64,000 nt of DNA from Fibrobacter sp. (GCA_017649565.1 JAGCGO010000019.1:78488-142487), one strand, 5' to 3'. Positions 48,716-57,025 are shown, counted from the first letter of the stretch. Numbers and translations are program-made. Notes: generated from the letters alone by a model not told the origin.

Positions 48716-49822
48716 TTGGAAAAAACAAACCGGCTCGTCGCGTTCCTCGTCCTGTGGATTTGCGCCGGCGCCCTTTGGGCTGAACCTGCGGACACGTCCG
48801 CCACCGAGGCCGGTACGGACCATTTCCAACGTTTTTCGTCACTTCCCATACTCGGCTACTCCGAAGAAACCGGGCTGGAATACGGCGCCATGCTGCTCCT
48901 GTTTTTCAAGCCGGATCATGCAGGCGGGAAATCGACCACGCTGGACTTCGCCGCCATAGGTACGACCAAGAAGCAACTCGAATTGCTCCTCGTGCCGCGC
49001 TACTACTTCCTTCACGACCGCATAACCGGGGAAGCCGGATTTACCTACGACAACTGGACAAGCTACTACTACGGCACAGGCAACGATCCCGACCCCGATG
49101 ACGGGCGCATGTTCGACCGTATCACATTCAAGGTCACGAACACGACGCTCACGAACCTCGGACTGTCCGGAATTTGGAGCAAATTCATGTACGGCCCCGC
49201 GATCCACCTGGAATACTCGGACATTACCTTCCGCAGCTACGACGGGACGCTCGCAGAACCCGCGACCGACGACAAACTCCGGACGGGCTTCGGCTACCAG
49301 CTTGCCTACGATACGCGCGACAACAAGAACTGGGCCAGGCACGGGTTCTACGCCCACTGGAACCACCTCGTCTTTTCCGACCTGCTGGGCGACTGCGGAT
49401 TTTCCAAGCAGGAACTCGACCTGCGCGGCTACACATTCCTGTTCTGGAAGACTTCGATGGCCGTGGGCGCTCTCTGGCAGCGGGCCAGCGGCGACGTCCC
49501 CTTTGACATGCTGGCCGGACCCGATGGCATAAAAAGGTTCCGGGGAGTGGAAGACCACTACTTCCGCGGCAACCAGGCCCTGATACTGCAGACCGAACTC
49601 CGCAAGGTCCTGTTCTGGAGGTTAGGCGGAACCATCTTCTTCGAAGGCGGCAAGACCGGGGACTACTTTAGCGACCTCATGCGCGAGAAATGGCACCAGG
49701 CAGTCGGGTTCGGCGGGGAACTGGGCCTGAACATGAAGGAAAGCCTGTATGCGAGGGGCGACATATCCTGGGTGGACTACAAGCAACTGGGCCTGACGGT
49801 CTACATTAGGCAAGCGTTCTAG
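48716..49822 (+). CDS. Outer-membrane BamA/surface-antigen-like barrel protein (368 aa)
   Basis: Start is TTG 48716: AAGGAG lies five bases before it and the product then begins with a normal signal peptide (MEKTNRLVAF.. to ALWA). GTG 48701 is an alternative. Earlier positions in this frame are antisense to the phosphohexomutase. Strands and turns resemble the 16-strand 'surface antigen' (D15/BamA C-terminal) barrel: YSEETGLEYGAMLLLFF, LAYDTRDNKNWARHGFYAHW, and the RFRGV motif seen as IKRFRGVEDHYFRGN, which matches the conserved VRGY/F-type L6 loop of Omp85 proteins. No POTRA domains, so it is a short Omp85-like protein of unknown cargo. Confidence 0.8.
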   Translation: MEKTNRLVAFLVLWICAGALWAEPADTSATEAGTDHFQRFSSLPILGYSEETGLEYGAMLLLFFKPDHAGGKSTTLDFAAIGTTKKQLELLLVPRYYFLHDRITGEAGFTYDNWTSYYYGTGNDPDPDDGRMFDRITFKVTNTTLTNLGLSGIWSKFMYGPAIHLEYSDITFRSYDGTLAEPATDDKLRTGFGYQLAYDTRDNKNWARHGFYAHWNHLVFSDLLGDCGFSKQELDLRGYTFLFWKTSMAVGALWQRASGDVPFDMLAGPDGIKRFRGVEDHYFRGNQALILQTELRKVLFWRLGGTIFFEGGKTGDYFSDLMREKWHQAVGFGGELGLNMKESLYARGDISWVDYKQLGLTVYIRQAF

Positions 49823-49854
49823 TCGAAGCATCCAGGACATTCCCTAAAGCGGCA

Positions 49855-49878
49855 AACGCGGGCCCGAAGGCCCGCGTT
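49855..49878. terminator. Bidirectional terminator between the barrel gene and nuoA
   Basis: AACGCGGGCC-cgaa-GGCCCGCGTT flanked by A-rich and CTTTATTTT sequence, between convergent genes ending at 49822 and 49905. Confidence 0.75.
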
Positions 49879-49904
49879 CGCTTTATTTTGAGATAGAATA
49901 GCCT

Positions 49905-50297
49905 TTAGTCGGTAATGCGGGACCAGTCCAGCACACCCTTCTTGAGGAGGTAGATGTAGCCCGCTTCGAGGATGACGAGGAATCCCAGGAGGATAAAGAG
50001 GAGTTCCCAGCCGCCGACGAGGAACTGGACCGTCCACGGGTAGAGGAACGCTACTTCGAGGTCAAAAACCAGGAAAAGCATCGCCACCATGTAATATTTC
50101 ACCGGGTAACGCTCGTTAGCCGTACCCGAAACATGCGCAAGGCCGCATTCATAGGAAGAGCCCTTGATGAGGACCTGCTTGATCTTGCCGGGGTGCAAAA
50201 TCCAGTTCGCCAGGAGGAGAACCGTCGGGATGCAAAGAGCCATGATGACCAGGATGGTCAACGCGAATGTCGTATCGAATATTTCAACATTACCCAT
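49905..50297 (-). CDS. nuoA: NADH-quinone oxidoreductase subunit A
   Basis: 130 aa with three membrane helices (about 9-33, 68-90, 97-118). The hallmark loop YECGL and the second-helix motif FLVFDLEVAFLYPW identify NuoA, whose acidic residues belong to the quinone-site/proton channel region of complex I. It is alone here: nuoB and the rest of the operon do not follow, since a terminator and a convergent gene lie immediately downstream. Its start is 68 bp from the divergent FISUMP gene. Confidence 0.95.
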   Translation of the reverse strand: MGNVEIFDTTFALTILVIMALCIPTVLLLANWILHPGKIKQVLIKGSSYECGLAHVSGTANERYPVKYYMVAMLFLVFDLEVAFLYPWTVQFLVGGWELLFILLGFLVILEAGYIYLLKKGVLDWSRITD

Positions 50298-50365
50298 AGT
50301 GTTCGCAATTATAGTAAAATTCTTTTTGCTAATCTATAGCCCGTTTGTAAACTATATTTCATAAC

Positions 50366-51298
50366 ATGAAACACTTTATATCTCTCTTGGGAATCGTAGG
50401 GGTAATTACCGTTTTTTCCGCTTGTTCTGGCGACGATGCGCCCGAACCAGTGAATCCCGACAATTCCGCCACAACGATTTCTTCCTCCAGTGTAGCTGCT
50501 GCCCCGCAGGAGACGTCTTCCGCTACTGACATTACAACGTCTTCTCCCGATGCTTCTACCCCCGCTTCTTCTAGCAGCAAGGCAAAGAAGGACAAGGACC
50601 CTGCAGTCGTCATGACGACACGTGTCACGATCGATACGGGCGCCACATCGTTCGACGACCCCTACTTCAGCAGCGGCATTTTCTGCTGGACCGAGGGATG
50701 CGAAGAATGGGCATCCTCCGCATCCGGTCCGGACATTCCTCCTGAGGACTCGATTACCCTCAGCAGCGACGTGCCCGCCCAGCTTAACATGGACACGCCT
50801 CCCGTCATCGAGGGGCTGGTCATGACCGACATGCGCGACACCCAGAAGTACGACCTCAGGGATGTCAACGGAACCCTGTGGACAGCAAAGAACCTGAACA
50901 TCTCCCTGAACGGAAGTAACTGCTACGGCGGCAACGCCAACAACTGCAAGGAAATGGGCAGACTTTACACGCTCTCTGCAGCCAAGAACGCCTGTCCTGT
51001 AGGCTGGAAACTTCCTTCCCGTGCTGATTTCGAAGCGGCAAGGAGCTTGACCGATTTCTGGAAATACGGAGGCCGCGGCAAGGACGGCAACGAAGACTTT
51101 ATGGGCGAAATGGGCTTCTACTGGCTTGATGCGAGCGAAGAAGTCCAGGAAGGCGACAAGATTAGCGACGTCTGTAGCAACACCAGCTGCGCCATGATTT
51201 TCGTCATTGACGCTCCGGGGTACGGCGACGAAGAATCCAAGTTCCAGCATGACAGCCAGGCCAAGGGCTTCAGCGTCCGCTGCGTCCAAGCCAAGTAG
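50366..51298 (+). CDS. FISUMP-domain lipoprotein (Fibrobacter major paralogous domain, TIGR02145)
   Basis: 310 aa. Lipobox VFSAC, Cys20. Residues 22-80 are a Ser/Thr/Pro-rich linker. The C-terminal domain (about 160-310) shows the TIGR02145 pattern: VNGTLWTAKNLN, GRLYTLSAAKNACPVGWKLP, SRADFEAARS, and the closing GFSVRCVQ. This domain is hugely expanded in Fibrobacter succinogenes surface lipoproteins; its molecular function is unknown, with a C-type-lectin-like fold often suggested. Divergent from nuoA; ends at a bidirectional terminator. Confidence 0.9.
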   Translation: MKHFISLLGIVGVITVFSACSGDDAPEPVNPDNSATTISSSSVAAAPQETSSATDITTSSPDASTPASSSSKAKKDKDPAVVMTTRVTIDTGATSFDDPYFSSGIFCWTEGCEEWASSASGPDIPPEDSITLSSDVPAQLNMDTPPVIEGLVMTDMRDTQKYDLRDVNGTLWTAKNLNISLNGSNCYGGNANNCKEMGRLYTLSAAKNACPVGWKLPSRADFEAARSLTDFWKYGGRGKDGNEDFMGEMGFYWLDASEEVQEGDKISDVCSNTSCAMIFVIDAPGYGDEESKFQHDSQAKGFSVRCVQAK

Positions 51299-51315
51299 TC
51301 CATCATCGACTTTTC

Positions 51316-51345
51316 AAAAAACGGCCCCGACGGGCCGTTTTTTTT
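51316..51345. terminator. Bidirectional terminator between the FISUMP gene and uvrC
   Basis: AAAAAACGGCCC-cgac-GGGCCGTTTTTTTT. Confidence 0.9.
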
Positions 51346-51354
51346 GTTCCTGAA

Positions 51355-53220
51355 TTACGCCCCCGGGGCATCGGGCCCATCGGGCGCAGCGGCGCAATAC
51401 TGGGCGACCTGTTCGCGCAGCCTGTTGCCGCGCACCTTCCCGAACAGCATCTCGATATCTTCTAGCGGCGCCGCCATGAAGGCTTCCGCACTCCTGTACT
51501 TCGAAAGGATCTTGACACGGGTCTCGTGGCCTACCCCCGGCATCTTCAGCCATTCCACTTCCAAATCCTTCTTGCGCTTGCTGCGCTGGTAGGTAATGGC
51601 GAAGCGGTGAGCCTCATCGCGGGCGTTCTGCAACAGCTTGAGCGCCGGGCTCGTGCGGTGCAGCACTATGGACTTGCGGTCGTCCGGAAACACGATTTCT
51701 TCAAGGCGCTTCGCGAGGCCTATCAGCGGCAGGTCCTTGTCGTGCCCCAGTTCCTTCAAGATCTGCATCGTCGCATCGACCTGGCCCTTGCCGCCGTCGC
51801 ATACCCACAGGTCGGGCATGGGGACGCCCTCGTTTTCGAGCCTGCGGATACGGCGGGTCATCACCTCGCGCATGCTTGCGAAGTCATCCACTCCCTCGAC
51901 CGTCTTGATGATAAACTTGCGGTAATTCTTCTTGTCGGGGCGGCCATTGCGGAAAGCCACGAGGCTTGCGACCGTATTCGTGCCGCTCAAATGAGAAATG
52001 TCGACGCACTCGATGCGGAACGGGGTCTTCTTGAGCCCGAGCACCTTCTGCAGTTCGAACACGCTCTGGTCCACCTCGCTGTACTTCTGCACCTCGGCGC
52101 GCATTTCCACGAGGATCATGTCGGCGTTGGCCCCGGCCAGCTTGAGGAACCCTACCTTCTCGCCGCGCTGCGGCTGTGTCAGCAGCACCCTGTGACCGGA
52201 CTTCTCCGAAAGAGCCTGGGCAAGCATGTCGCGGTCGGGCAAGTCCTCCACGTCTACCGCAATTTCGGAGGGCACCATGGGCACGTCCATGTACCACTGC
52301 ACCAGCATCTGCCGCAAAATCTCCGACACGTCGTCCTCGAGCCTGCATTCCAGCCGATAGTGCCGACGGCCCATAAGTACGCCCGCACGGTATTCCAGGA
52401 TCACGGCCGCAGCCATGGAACCGTTGCGTCGCAAGCTGAGCACGTCCAAGGACAGGTTCGGGTCGCTCGTGTCCGTCTTCTGGTGCACGCCCGTGGCCTG
52501 CAGTGCCTGGATGGCATCGCGTTTCTTGCCGGCAAGTTCAAAGTCCAGGTTCTCGCTGGCCTGCTGCATCTCGGCCTCCCACTGCGCAACAAGGTCATCG
52601 CGCTTGCCTTCGAGCAGGAGCTTTGCCTGGGCGACCTTCTTCGCATAATCCGCCTCGCTTATAAGGCCGGCACACGGGGCATCGCAGCGGCCGATATGGT
52701 AGTTGAGGCAGGGCCGCACCGTACGGGCAAGCGGCAGGTTCAGCTTGCACTCGCGAATATGGAAAAGCCGTGCAGCCAAGTCCGTCAGCTGCGCAATCAC
52801 GCGCGAGTTCATATAAGGGCCATAGTACAAGCAATCGTCCTTGCGCACGGACCGGGTCAAGAATAGCCGGGGAAAAGGCTCCTTCACCGAAAACGCCAGG
52901 TACGGGAAATGCTTGTCATCCTTCAGGAGAACGTTGTACTTGGGCGTATGCTTACGAATAAGCGTTGCCTCGAGAATCAGGGCCTCTTCCTCGCTCTCGG
53001 TAATAATCCACTCGATATCGCGGATAAACGGGAGCATCAGGCTCGCCGCGCGGTGACCCGCATGGTCACTCCCGTCAAAATAGCTGCGGACGCGGTTCTT
53101 GAGCACCTTGGCCTTGCCGATATAGATAATCTTGCCCGAAGCGTTGCGCATCAGGTAAACGCCGGGTCTTTCCGGCAATTCAGCAAGGCGGCGACCTATA
53201 TGTTCGTTCACTTCGATCAT
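51355..53220 (-). CDS. uvrC: Excinuclease ABC subunit C
   Basis: 621 aa, full length. N-terminal GIY-YIG nuclease (about 15-95: PGVYLMRNASGKIIYIGKAK), a Cys-rich link (PCLNYHIGRCDAPCAG), UVR domain (about 200-240), RNase-H-like second nuclease (about 370-530: IECVDISHLSGTNTVAS, WVCDGGKGQVDA) and C-terminal HhH DNA-binding region (MPGVGHETRVKIL). It makes the two incisions in nucleotide excision repair with UvrAB. Ends in a short Pro/Gly-rich tail. Divergent from the coiled-coil gene at 53319. Confidence 0.97.
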   Translation of the reverse strand: MIEVNEHIGRRLAELPERPGVYLMRNASGKIIYIGKAKVLKNRVRSYFDGSDHAGHRAASLMLPFIRDIEWIITESEEEALILEATLIRKHTPKYNVLLKDDKHFPYLAFSVKEPFPRLFLTRSVRKDDCLYYGPYMNSRVIAQLTDLAARLFHIRECKLNLPLARTVRPCLNYHIGRCDAPCAGLISEADYAKKVAQAKLLLEGKRDDLVAQWEAEMQQASENLDFELAGKKRDAIQALQATGVHQKTDTSDPNLSLDVLSLRRNGSMAAAVILEYRAGVLMGRRHYRLECRLEDDVSEILRQMLVQWYMDVPMVPSEIAVDVEDLPDRDMLAQALSEKSGHRVLLTQPQRGEKVGFLKLAGANADMILVEMRAEVQKYSEVDQSVFELQKVLGLKKTPFRIECVDISHLSGTNTVASLVAFRNGRPDKKNYRKFIIKTVEGVDDFASMREVMTRRIRRLENEGVPMPDLWVCDGGKGQVDATMQILKELGHDKDLPLIGLAKRLEEIVFPDDRKSIVLHRTSPALKLLQNARDEAHRFAITYQRSKRKKDLEVEWLKMPGVGHETRVKILSKYRSAEAFMAAPLEDIEMLFGKVRGNRLREQVAQYCAAAPDGPDAPGA

Positions 53221-53318
53221 CTGTCCATAGAAAAACTAAAACTTTTTCTTTCTTACGGCTTAAATATTAATTATCTTATGGATATAAGGAACGGCTCAAA
53301 CGCCATAACGGAGAAAAA

Positions 53319-54182
53319 ATGAATTTTGACAACATGAATATCCTTTCGCAGAAGGTCGAGGGAGTACTGACCACGGTAAGGAACCTGCGTGCGCAAGTAG
53401 GCACCCTGCAGCAAGCTCTGCAGAATTCGCAGGCCGAGGCTCACGACAAGTCCATGCTGCTCGAAGCGGCCAATAAGGACCTCATGGACTGCAAGGCGGC
53501 ACTCGATGCCCGAGCCAACCAGGCTGCCGCACAGAACGATTCCCTGAACGAGATGCGCTCCGAAGTAGAAGCGCTGAACAACAAGCTCTCCGAAAGCGCC
53601 AACGCCATCAACATGCTCAACGGCAAGATTGCCGAACAGGCCAGTTCCATCGCGACACTCAGCAAGCAGGTCGAGGAACGCGACGGCCTGGTCGAGAGCA
53701 TCAACAGCCAGCTTGACGACCAGCAGCAAATCATCAACACCCTCAATGCGCAGGTTTCAGAAAAGAACGGCCTGATTGATACGCTCAACGCGCAGGTTAT
53801 CGAAAAAGACCGCCTCCTCGAAGAGAAGATGCAGGTCATCAACTCGCAGAGCGAAGAAATCGCCGAGGCACAGGAACGCTTCCAGCAACTGCTCGCCACT
53901 ATCGAGAAGGAACTCGGCACCGAGATTCCCATAGAGCAGCACACCATGCCGGCCCTGGAGCCCGTACAGGAACCCGAAGCCCCCGCACAGGAAGCCGTGG
54001 AACAGCCCGCGGAAGAATCCATCGAGGAGCCCGTCATCCAGTCCGCGCAGAGCGATTTCGACATTCCACAGGAAGCCCCCTCCATTGATGACGAACCCGT
54101 CATCGAAGTTCACCCGGCCAATGAAAAGGACAACGACCTGTTCGCGAGCAATGGAGGCTCGCAAGGCGGTTTTTTCGGCTAA
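53319..54182 (+). CDS. Coiled-coil protein upstream of zapA (possible divisome accessory)
   Basis: 287 aa, no signal peptide. Residues about 5-205 form one long coiled coil with repeated heptads and internal duplication (IINTLNAQVSEKNGLIDTLN then AQVIEKDRLLEEK). The C-terminal 80 residues are disordered, acidic and Pro/Glu-rich, ending in GGSQGGFFG. ZapB-like coiled coils occur beside zapA in other bacteria, but ZapB is only about 80 aa, so homology is not claimed. Followed 43 bp later by zapA; a cytoplasmic structural partner of ZapA is a reasonable inference. Confidence 0.75.
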   Translation: MNFDNMNILSQKVEGVLTTVRNLRAQVGTLQQALQNSQAEAHDKSMLLEAANKDLMDCKAALDARANQAAAQNDSLNEMRSEVEALNNKLSESANAINMLNGKIAEQASSIATLSKQVEERDGLVESINSQLDDQQQIINTLNAQVSEKNGLIDTLNAQVIEKDRLLEEKMQVINSQSEEIAEAQERFQQLLATIEKELGTEIPIEQHTMPALEPVQEPEAPAQEAVEQPAEESIEEPVIQSAQSDFDIPQEAPSIDDEPVIEVHPANEKDNDLFASNGGSQGGFFG

Positions 54183-54225
54183 AGTGGCTGATGGACGATG
54201 ATCCATTCGGCGTAGGAATGAGATA

Positions 54226-54540
54226 ATGGCAGACTTAGAACTCAGATCCGTCACCGTCACGGTCGCACAGGAACGAATCCAGATCCGCACGGACTTGCCC
54301 GATGCGGAACTTGGCGAAATCATCGCCTTTATCGATGAGCGCTTCAAGCGATACGAGAAGTACCAGATGGATTACAAGAAGCGCCTTTCGCTCCTTGCCG
54401 TCGAGTTGACTTCGGAACTTTTCGAGGTTCGCAAGAACATGCGACGTGCAAAACTCTACTGCGAACAGATGGACAAGCACGCCAGGGACCTCGGAAGTTT
54501 ACTCGAAGAAGGCATCGACCGTCCTGAGCCCCAAATTTAG
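54226..54540 (+). CDS. zapA: Cell division protein ZapA
   Basis: 104 aa. N-terminal globular part (VTVTVAQERIQIRTDLPDAEL..IAFIDERFKRYEK) followed by a C-terminal coiled coil (about 55-100), the ZapA layout. ZapA bundles FtsZ filaments at mid-cell. Short family member with intact VTV..I.I.. and ..AxxVdxrm-like helix (here FIDERFKRY). Downstream lies a 6S-like RNA gene, the same neighbourhood as zapA-ssrS in gammaproteobacteria. Confidence 0.85.
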   Translation: MADLELRSVTVTVAQERIQIRTDLPDAELGEIIAFIDERFKRYEKYQMDYKKRLSLLAVELTSELFEVRKNMRRAKLYCEQMDKHARDLGSLLEEGIDRPEPQI

Positions 54541-54625
54541 CCTGTCAAGTGTTTTTTGTCACATTTGTGTTAAAAAATATCGATTTAGGCCAAATTATTG
54601 CTGACAAAAAATACAAAACTATTAC

Positions 54626-54653
54626 TTGCTTTATCTTTTTTTTGATATATATT
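54626..54653 (+). promoter_or_regulatory. Promoter of the 6S-like RNA
   Basis: TTGCTT (54626-54631), 16 bp, TATATT (54648-54653), placing the start near 54661. Confidence 0.6.
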
Positions 54654-54660
54654 ATAAGCA

Positions 54661-54829
54661 TCAGGCGGTCCCACGGTATTAACGCCCGATCTAACAGAAT
54701 TTATACAGCTCGTTGCTCTTGCGGTTCAGTTTAGGCGCACTTCGATGCGAAAAACAAAGCCCCGAGGCGCTGCTATCATTACAAGATTAGTAGTTTCGAG
54801 TGTTTCAACCGAAGGGACCGTCTTTTTTT
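54661..54829 (+). ncRNA. ssrS: Candidate 6S RNA (about 169 nt)
   Basis: The closing stem pairs GGCGGTCCC (54664-54672) with GGGACCGTC (54813-54821) and continues inward CGGT/ACCG after a small bulge. A run of seven T follows the 3' arm, giving an intrinsic end. Inside there is an apical CGCA-cttcga-TGCG hairpin and long partially paired arms with a loose middle, the single-hairpin-with-bubble outline of 6S RNA. It has its own promoter and lies directly after zapA. Size and shape fit 6S; tmRNA, RNase P and SRP RNA lack fit because their hallmark sequences are absent. Not verified by a covariance model. Confidence 0.6.
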
Positions 54830-54837
54830 GTACCCTG

Positions 54838-55161
54838 TCAGCGGTAATCCTTTTCAAGTTCCACGGACTTAGTTTCCATGGAAGTCGGCGACAGCATGTC
54901 CTTGAGCGTCTGCCCGACAATCTCGGCTCCCTTCGAGATGGCGCCCGTACGCACGGCATCGACCAGCGTCGGGTCCTTGTTTACCGTACTGACGGAATCG
55001 TCCAGGGCCTTCACATTGTTGCCGGAACCACCGGTCATGACCAGCGGATGTTGCATGGACAAGTTCACATTTTTCTCCGGAGCATCGTTTTTCTGTACAA
55101 GTTGAGCATAGACTGCACCAACACAGAACAAGGAAGCAATTATCAGAGTTCTCTTGACCAT
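54838..55161 (-). CDS. Small secreted protein of unknown function (107 aa)
   Basis: ATG 55161 gives MVKRTLIIASLFCVGAVYA, a clean signal peptide; ATG 55179 and 55191 upstream are alternatives with weaker signals. The mature 88 residues are polar and partly helical (AISKGAEIVGQTLKDMLSP). No family recognised. The frame ends 9 bp from the 3' end of the 6S-like RNA on the other strand, and begins 32 bp after the stop of the SIR2-like gene, so it may be its co-transcribed neighbour. Confidence 0.6.
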   Translation of the reverse strand: MVKRTLIIASLFCVGAVYAQLVQKNDAPEKNVNLSMQHPLVMTGGSGNNVKALDDSVSTVNKDPTLVDAVRTGAISKGAEIVGQTLKDMLSPTSMETKSVELEKDYR

Positions 55162-55193
55162 ACGACGTTTTCTCGTCATGTAAAATAGCAAAT

Positions 55194-56183
55194 CTAGCCG
55201 CAGGCGTTCTTCAGGTATTCCTTGGCGTCGCAGTCCACGACGACATCCTTGCCCAACAGGTTGCGGAGACGTTCCAGGTCGGCATTCCCCTCGTGCTCGA
55301 ACACGACCGCCGTACTGAAACGTTCGCGGTGCTTGAGCAGGAACTCGAGATTGTTCACGTCGGACTTCGGGAAACCATACCCGACAAAGATAATCTCGCG
55401 GGCATGGGTAAGATAGTAGTCCGCCCTAGACCAGAGGAGATTGAACAGGCTTCCCCGCAAAAAAGATTCCTTCGCATGTGCCATCGGGATGTAGATGGGC
55501 GTGTCCTCGCTGTAGATCGGGAAGCTGCGGTCCTGGGGTTCCACCTGGCATACGTTCTTCAAGTCGAGTTCGTCGGTAGCGCCCTTCACCGGGAACCAGT
55601 TGAGCGAACCGTGCAGCTTGATGAGGTCGACCGTCTGGGGTGCAGCAATCCGGAGCGCGGAACGGTCGGCAGGCTCGATGCGAACACCGTAATCCACGGA
55701 GATTTGCTCCGACAGTTCGGGATAGTTGGCAATGGCAGTCTCGATAAGCGTATCGTAGTTGAAACTGAGCAAGAGCGTCTCGCGTTCACCCGAAGCGGAA
55801 TGGTTCGCGCAGGACTTCAAGAAATTTTTCAGGATAAACGAAGCTTCGCCCTTCACGATTTCGTCGCGGCGGATAACGCTTGCAATAAAGCGCAACAGTT
55901 CGAAGCGTAGTGTCGCACGGTAGAGGCGGTCACGTTCGCCCGGAAAAATGCGTGCGGAAAGAATCGATGTCGCCAGCTGTTCAATACCCAGGTACTCGCG
56001 CTGTCCATTGCAAAGGCCAAGGAAACGTTCACAATATTCCTTGAAATGCGGGAACTCGTCCGGAATGCCATCGGGTATCAGGGCGTTCAAGTCCTTCAAC
56101 GTGGGCATGCTCGGCAAGAACGACTTGCTGAAACCCGAACCCAGAACAAAGACGCGGCGGTATGTACTTGATGAAGGGGTCAT
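55194..56183 (-). CDS. SIR2-like domain protein (possible NAD+-consuming enzyme)
   Basis: 329 aa. The SIR2_2-type Rossmann motifs are visible: VFVLGSGFSKSFLPSMPT at the N-terminus (GxGxS NAD pocket), LLLSFNYDTLIE (the N-Y-D motif), LIKLHGSLNWFP (catalytic His region, HGS), and IIFVGYGFPKSDVNN near the C-terminus. Such stand-alone domains occur in many bacterial proteins, and several NAD-depleting anti-phage systems use them (Thoeris, DSR, SIR2-HerA). No defence partner is adjacent here: neighbours are a histidine phosphatase and a small secreted protein. A housekeeping role is equally possible. Confidence 0.8.
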   Translation of the reverse strand: MTPSSSTYRRVFVLGSGFSKSFLPSMPTLKDLNALIPDGIPDEFPHFKEYCERFLGLCNGQREYLGIEQLATSILSARIFPGERDRLYRATLRFELLRFIASVIRRDEIVKGEASFILKNFLKSCANHSASGERETLLLSFNYDTLIETAIANYPELSEQISVDYGVRIEPADRSALRIAAPQTVDLIKLHGSLNWFPVKGATDELDLKNVCQVEPQDRSFPIYSEDTPIYIPMAHAKESFLRGSLFNLLWSRADYYLTHAREIIFVGYGFPKSDVNNLEFLLKHRERFSTAVVFEHEGNADLERLRNLLGKDVVVDCDAKEYLKNACG

Positions 56184-56210
56184 GGTAGTAATATAATAAA
56201 GCCTCGGGCC

Positions 56211-56924
56211 TCAAAACTCCAGCCAGCCGGTTTCGAGGCCGGTCACGGGAACGATGCGACGGACTCTCTTGCCGGATTCATCCGTCACCACGGCCATCCC
56301 GCTCAAAAAGTTCATCCAGCGCTGCGGCGTAAAAGTCATGCCGCAAAAATGAGCCAGGCAAGGAACTGACCAGGCGTCGTGCGTCGCGAAAATGTTGAAG
56401 CGCTCGCTACCCTTTTCGAGCATCATCGCAAGCATCTCTTCGGAACGGCTCGCCAGCGGGCAGAACGCCTCGATTTCCTTGCGCGGTTTACCTTCCCTTT
56501 CGTTCAGCAACCATTCGCAGATACCCTCGTAAAAACCGGCACGCAACACCTTCGTGAACTCGTCGTAGTCCTGGACAAAGAAATTGCCGAGGTCCTCGAG
56601 AGGTTCCACATGGGCATTTTCCAGGCCACGTCCCTTTGCAATGAACTGGGCAGTTTCTACGCAGCGTCCCACCGGACTTGAATAGAAGACCATGTCGCCG
56701 TCGGCAGGAATGCACTGCCCCAACGAGAGCGCCTGGGCACGTCCCCGTTCCGTAAGGCCGACATGCGCACCGTAGTCGGCATCGGTAGGCTTGATATGGT
56801 CCCGCTCGGCATGTCTCACCAGGAAAAAGACGCGCTCGTCCGGAAGGATTCCCTTGAAGAAATCCCGAGCCTGGACAAAATCTGCAAATACATTGAGCAT
56901 CAAGGTGAATTTAGATTTTTTCAC
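56211..56924 (-). CDS. Cytoplasmic-looking histidine phosphatase, paralogue of the lipoprotein cluster
   Basis: 237 aa, GTG start at 56924; ATG 56900 is an alternative that removes eight residues. Phosphatase domain like the five lipoproteins at 7.6-18.3 kb: RHAER at His38, PVGRCVETAQF in place of IRTHQT, and FATHDAWSVPCLAHF for the second His. It shares their tail pattern WMNFLSGMAVV..ESGKRVRRIVPVTGLETG. It has neither signal peptide nor hexads, so it represents the soluble form of the same catalytic unit. It lies 27 bp from the SIR2-like gene on the same strand. Confidence 0.85.
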   Translation of the reverse strand: MKKSKFTLMLNVFADFVQARDFFKGILPDERVFFLVRHAERDHIKPTDADYGAHVGLTERGRAQALSLGQCIPADGDMVFYSSPVGRCVETAQFIAKGRGLENAHVEPLEDLGNFFVQDYDEFTKVLRAGFYEGICEWLLNEREGKPRKEIEAFCPLASRSEEMLAMMLEKGSERFNIFATHDAWSVPCLAHFCGMTFTPQRWMNFLSGMAVVTDESGKRVRRIVPVTGLETGWLEF

Positions 56925-56983
56925 ACGTCCAAAGCCAGCGCCAAGACAAAATACTATTATTTAAACAAAAGGACGGGATATCA

Positions 56984-57018
56984 TCCCTAGACCCTAGATT
57001 CTAAATCCTAACCCCTAA
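56984..57018. repeat. Degenerate 7-bp-period tract
   Basis: Units tccctag, accctag, attctaa, atcctaa, cccctaa, immediately upstream of the ackA start. Confidence 0.65.
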
Positions 57019-57025
57019 TTTAACT

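Noticed and set aside
54587..54602. Sigma-54-like AGGCCAAATTATTGCT
   Set aside because: GG and GC have the right spacing, but TGGCAC is not matched and a better sigma-70 promoter for the 6S-like RNA lies downstream.
54745..55188. 147-aa plus-strand frame downstream of zapA
   Set aside because: It overlaps the 6S-like RNA and the antisense of the small secreted protein gene, and has no ribosome site.
55194..56183. Complete anti-phage defence system
   Set aside because: Only a SIR2-like domain is visible; no TIR, Argonaute, HerA or other recognised partner lies nearby.
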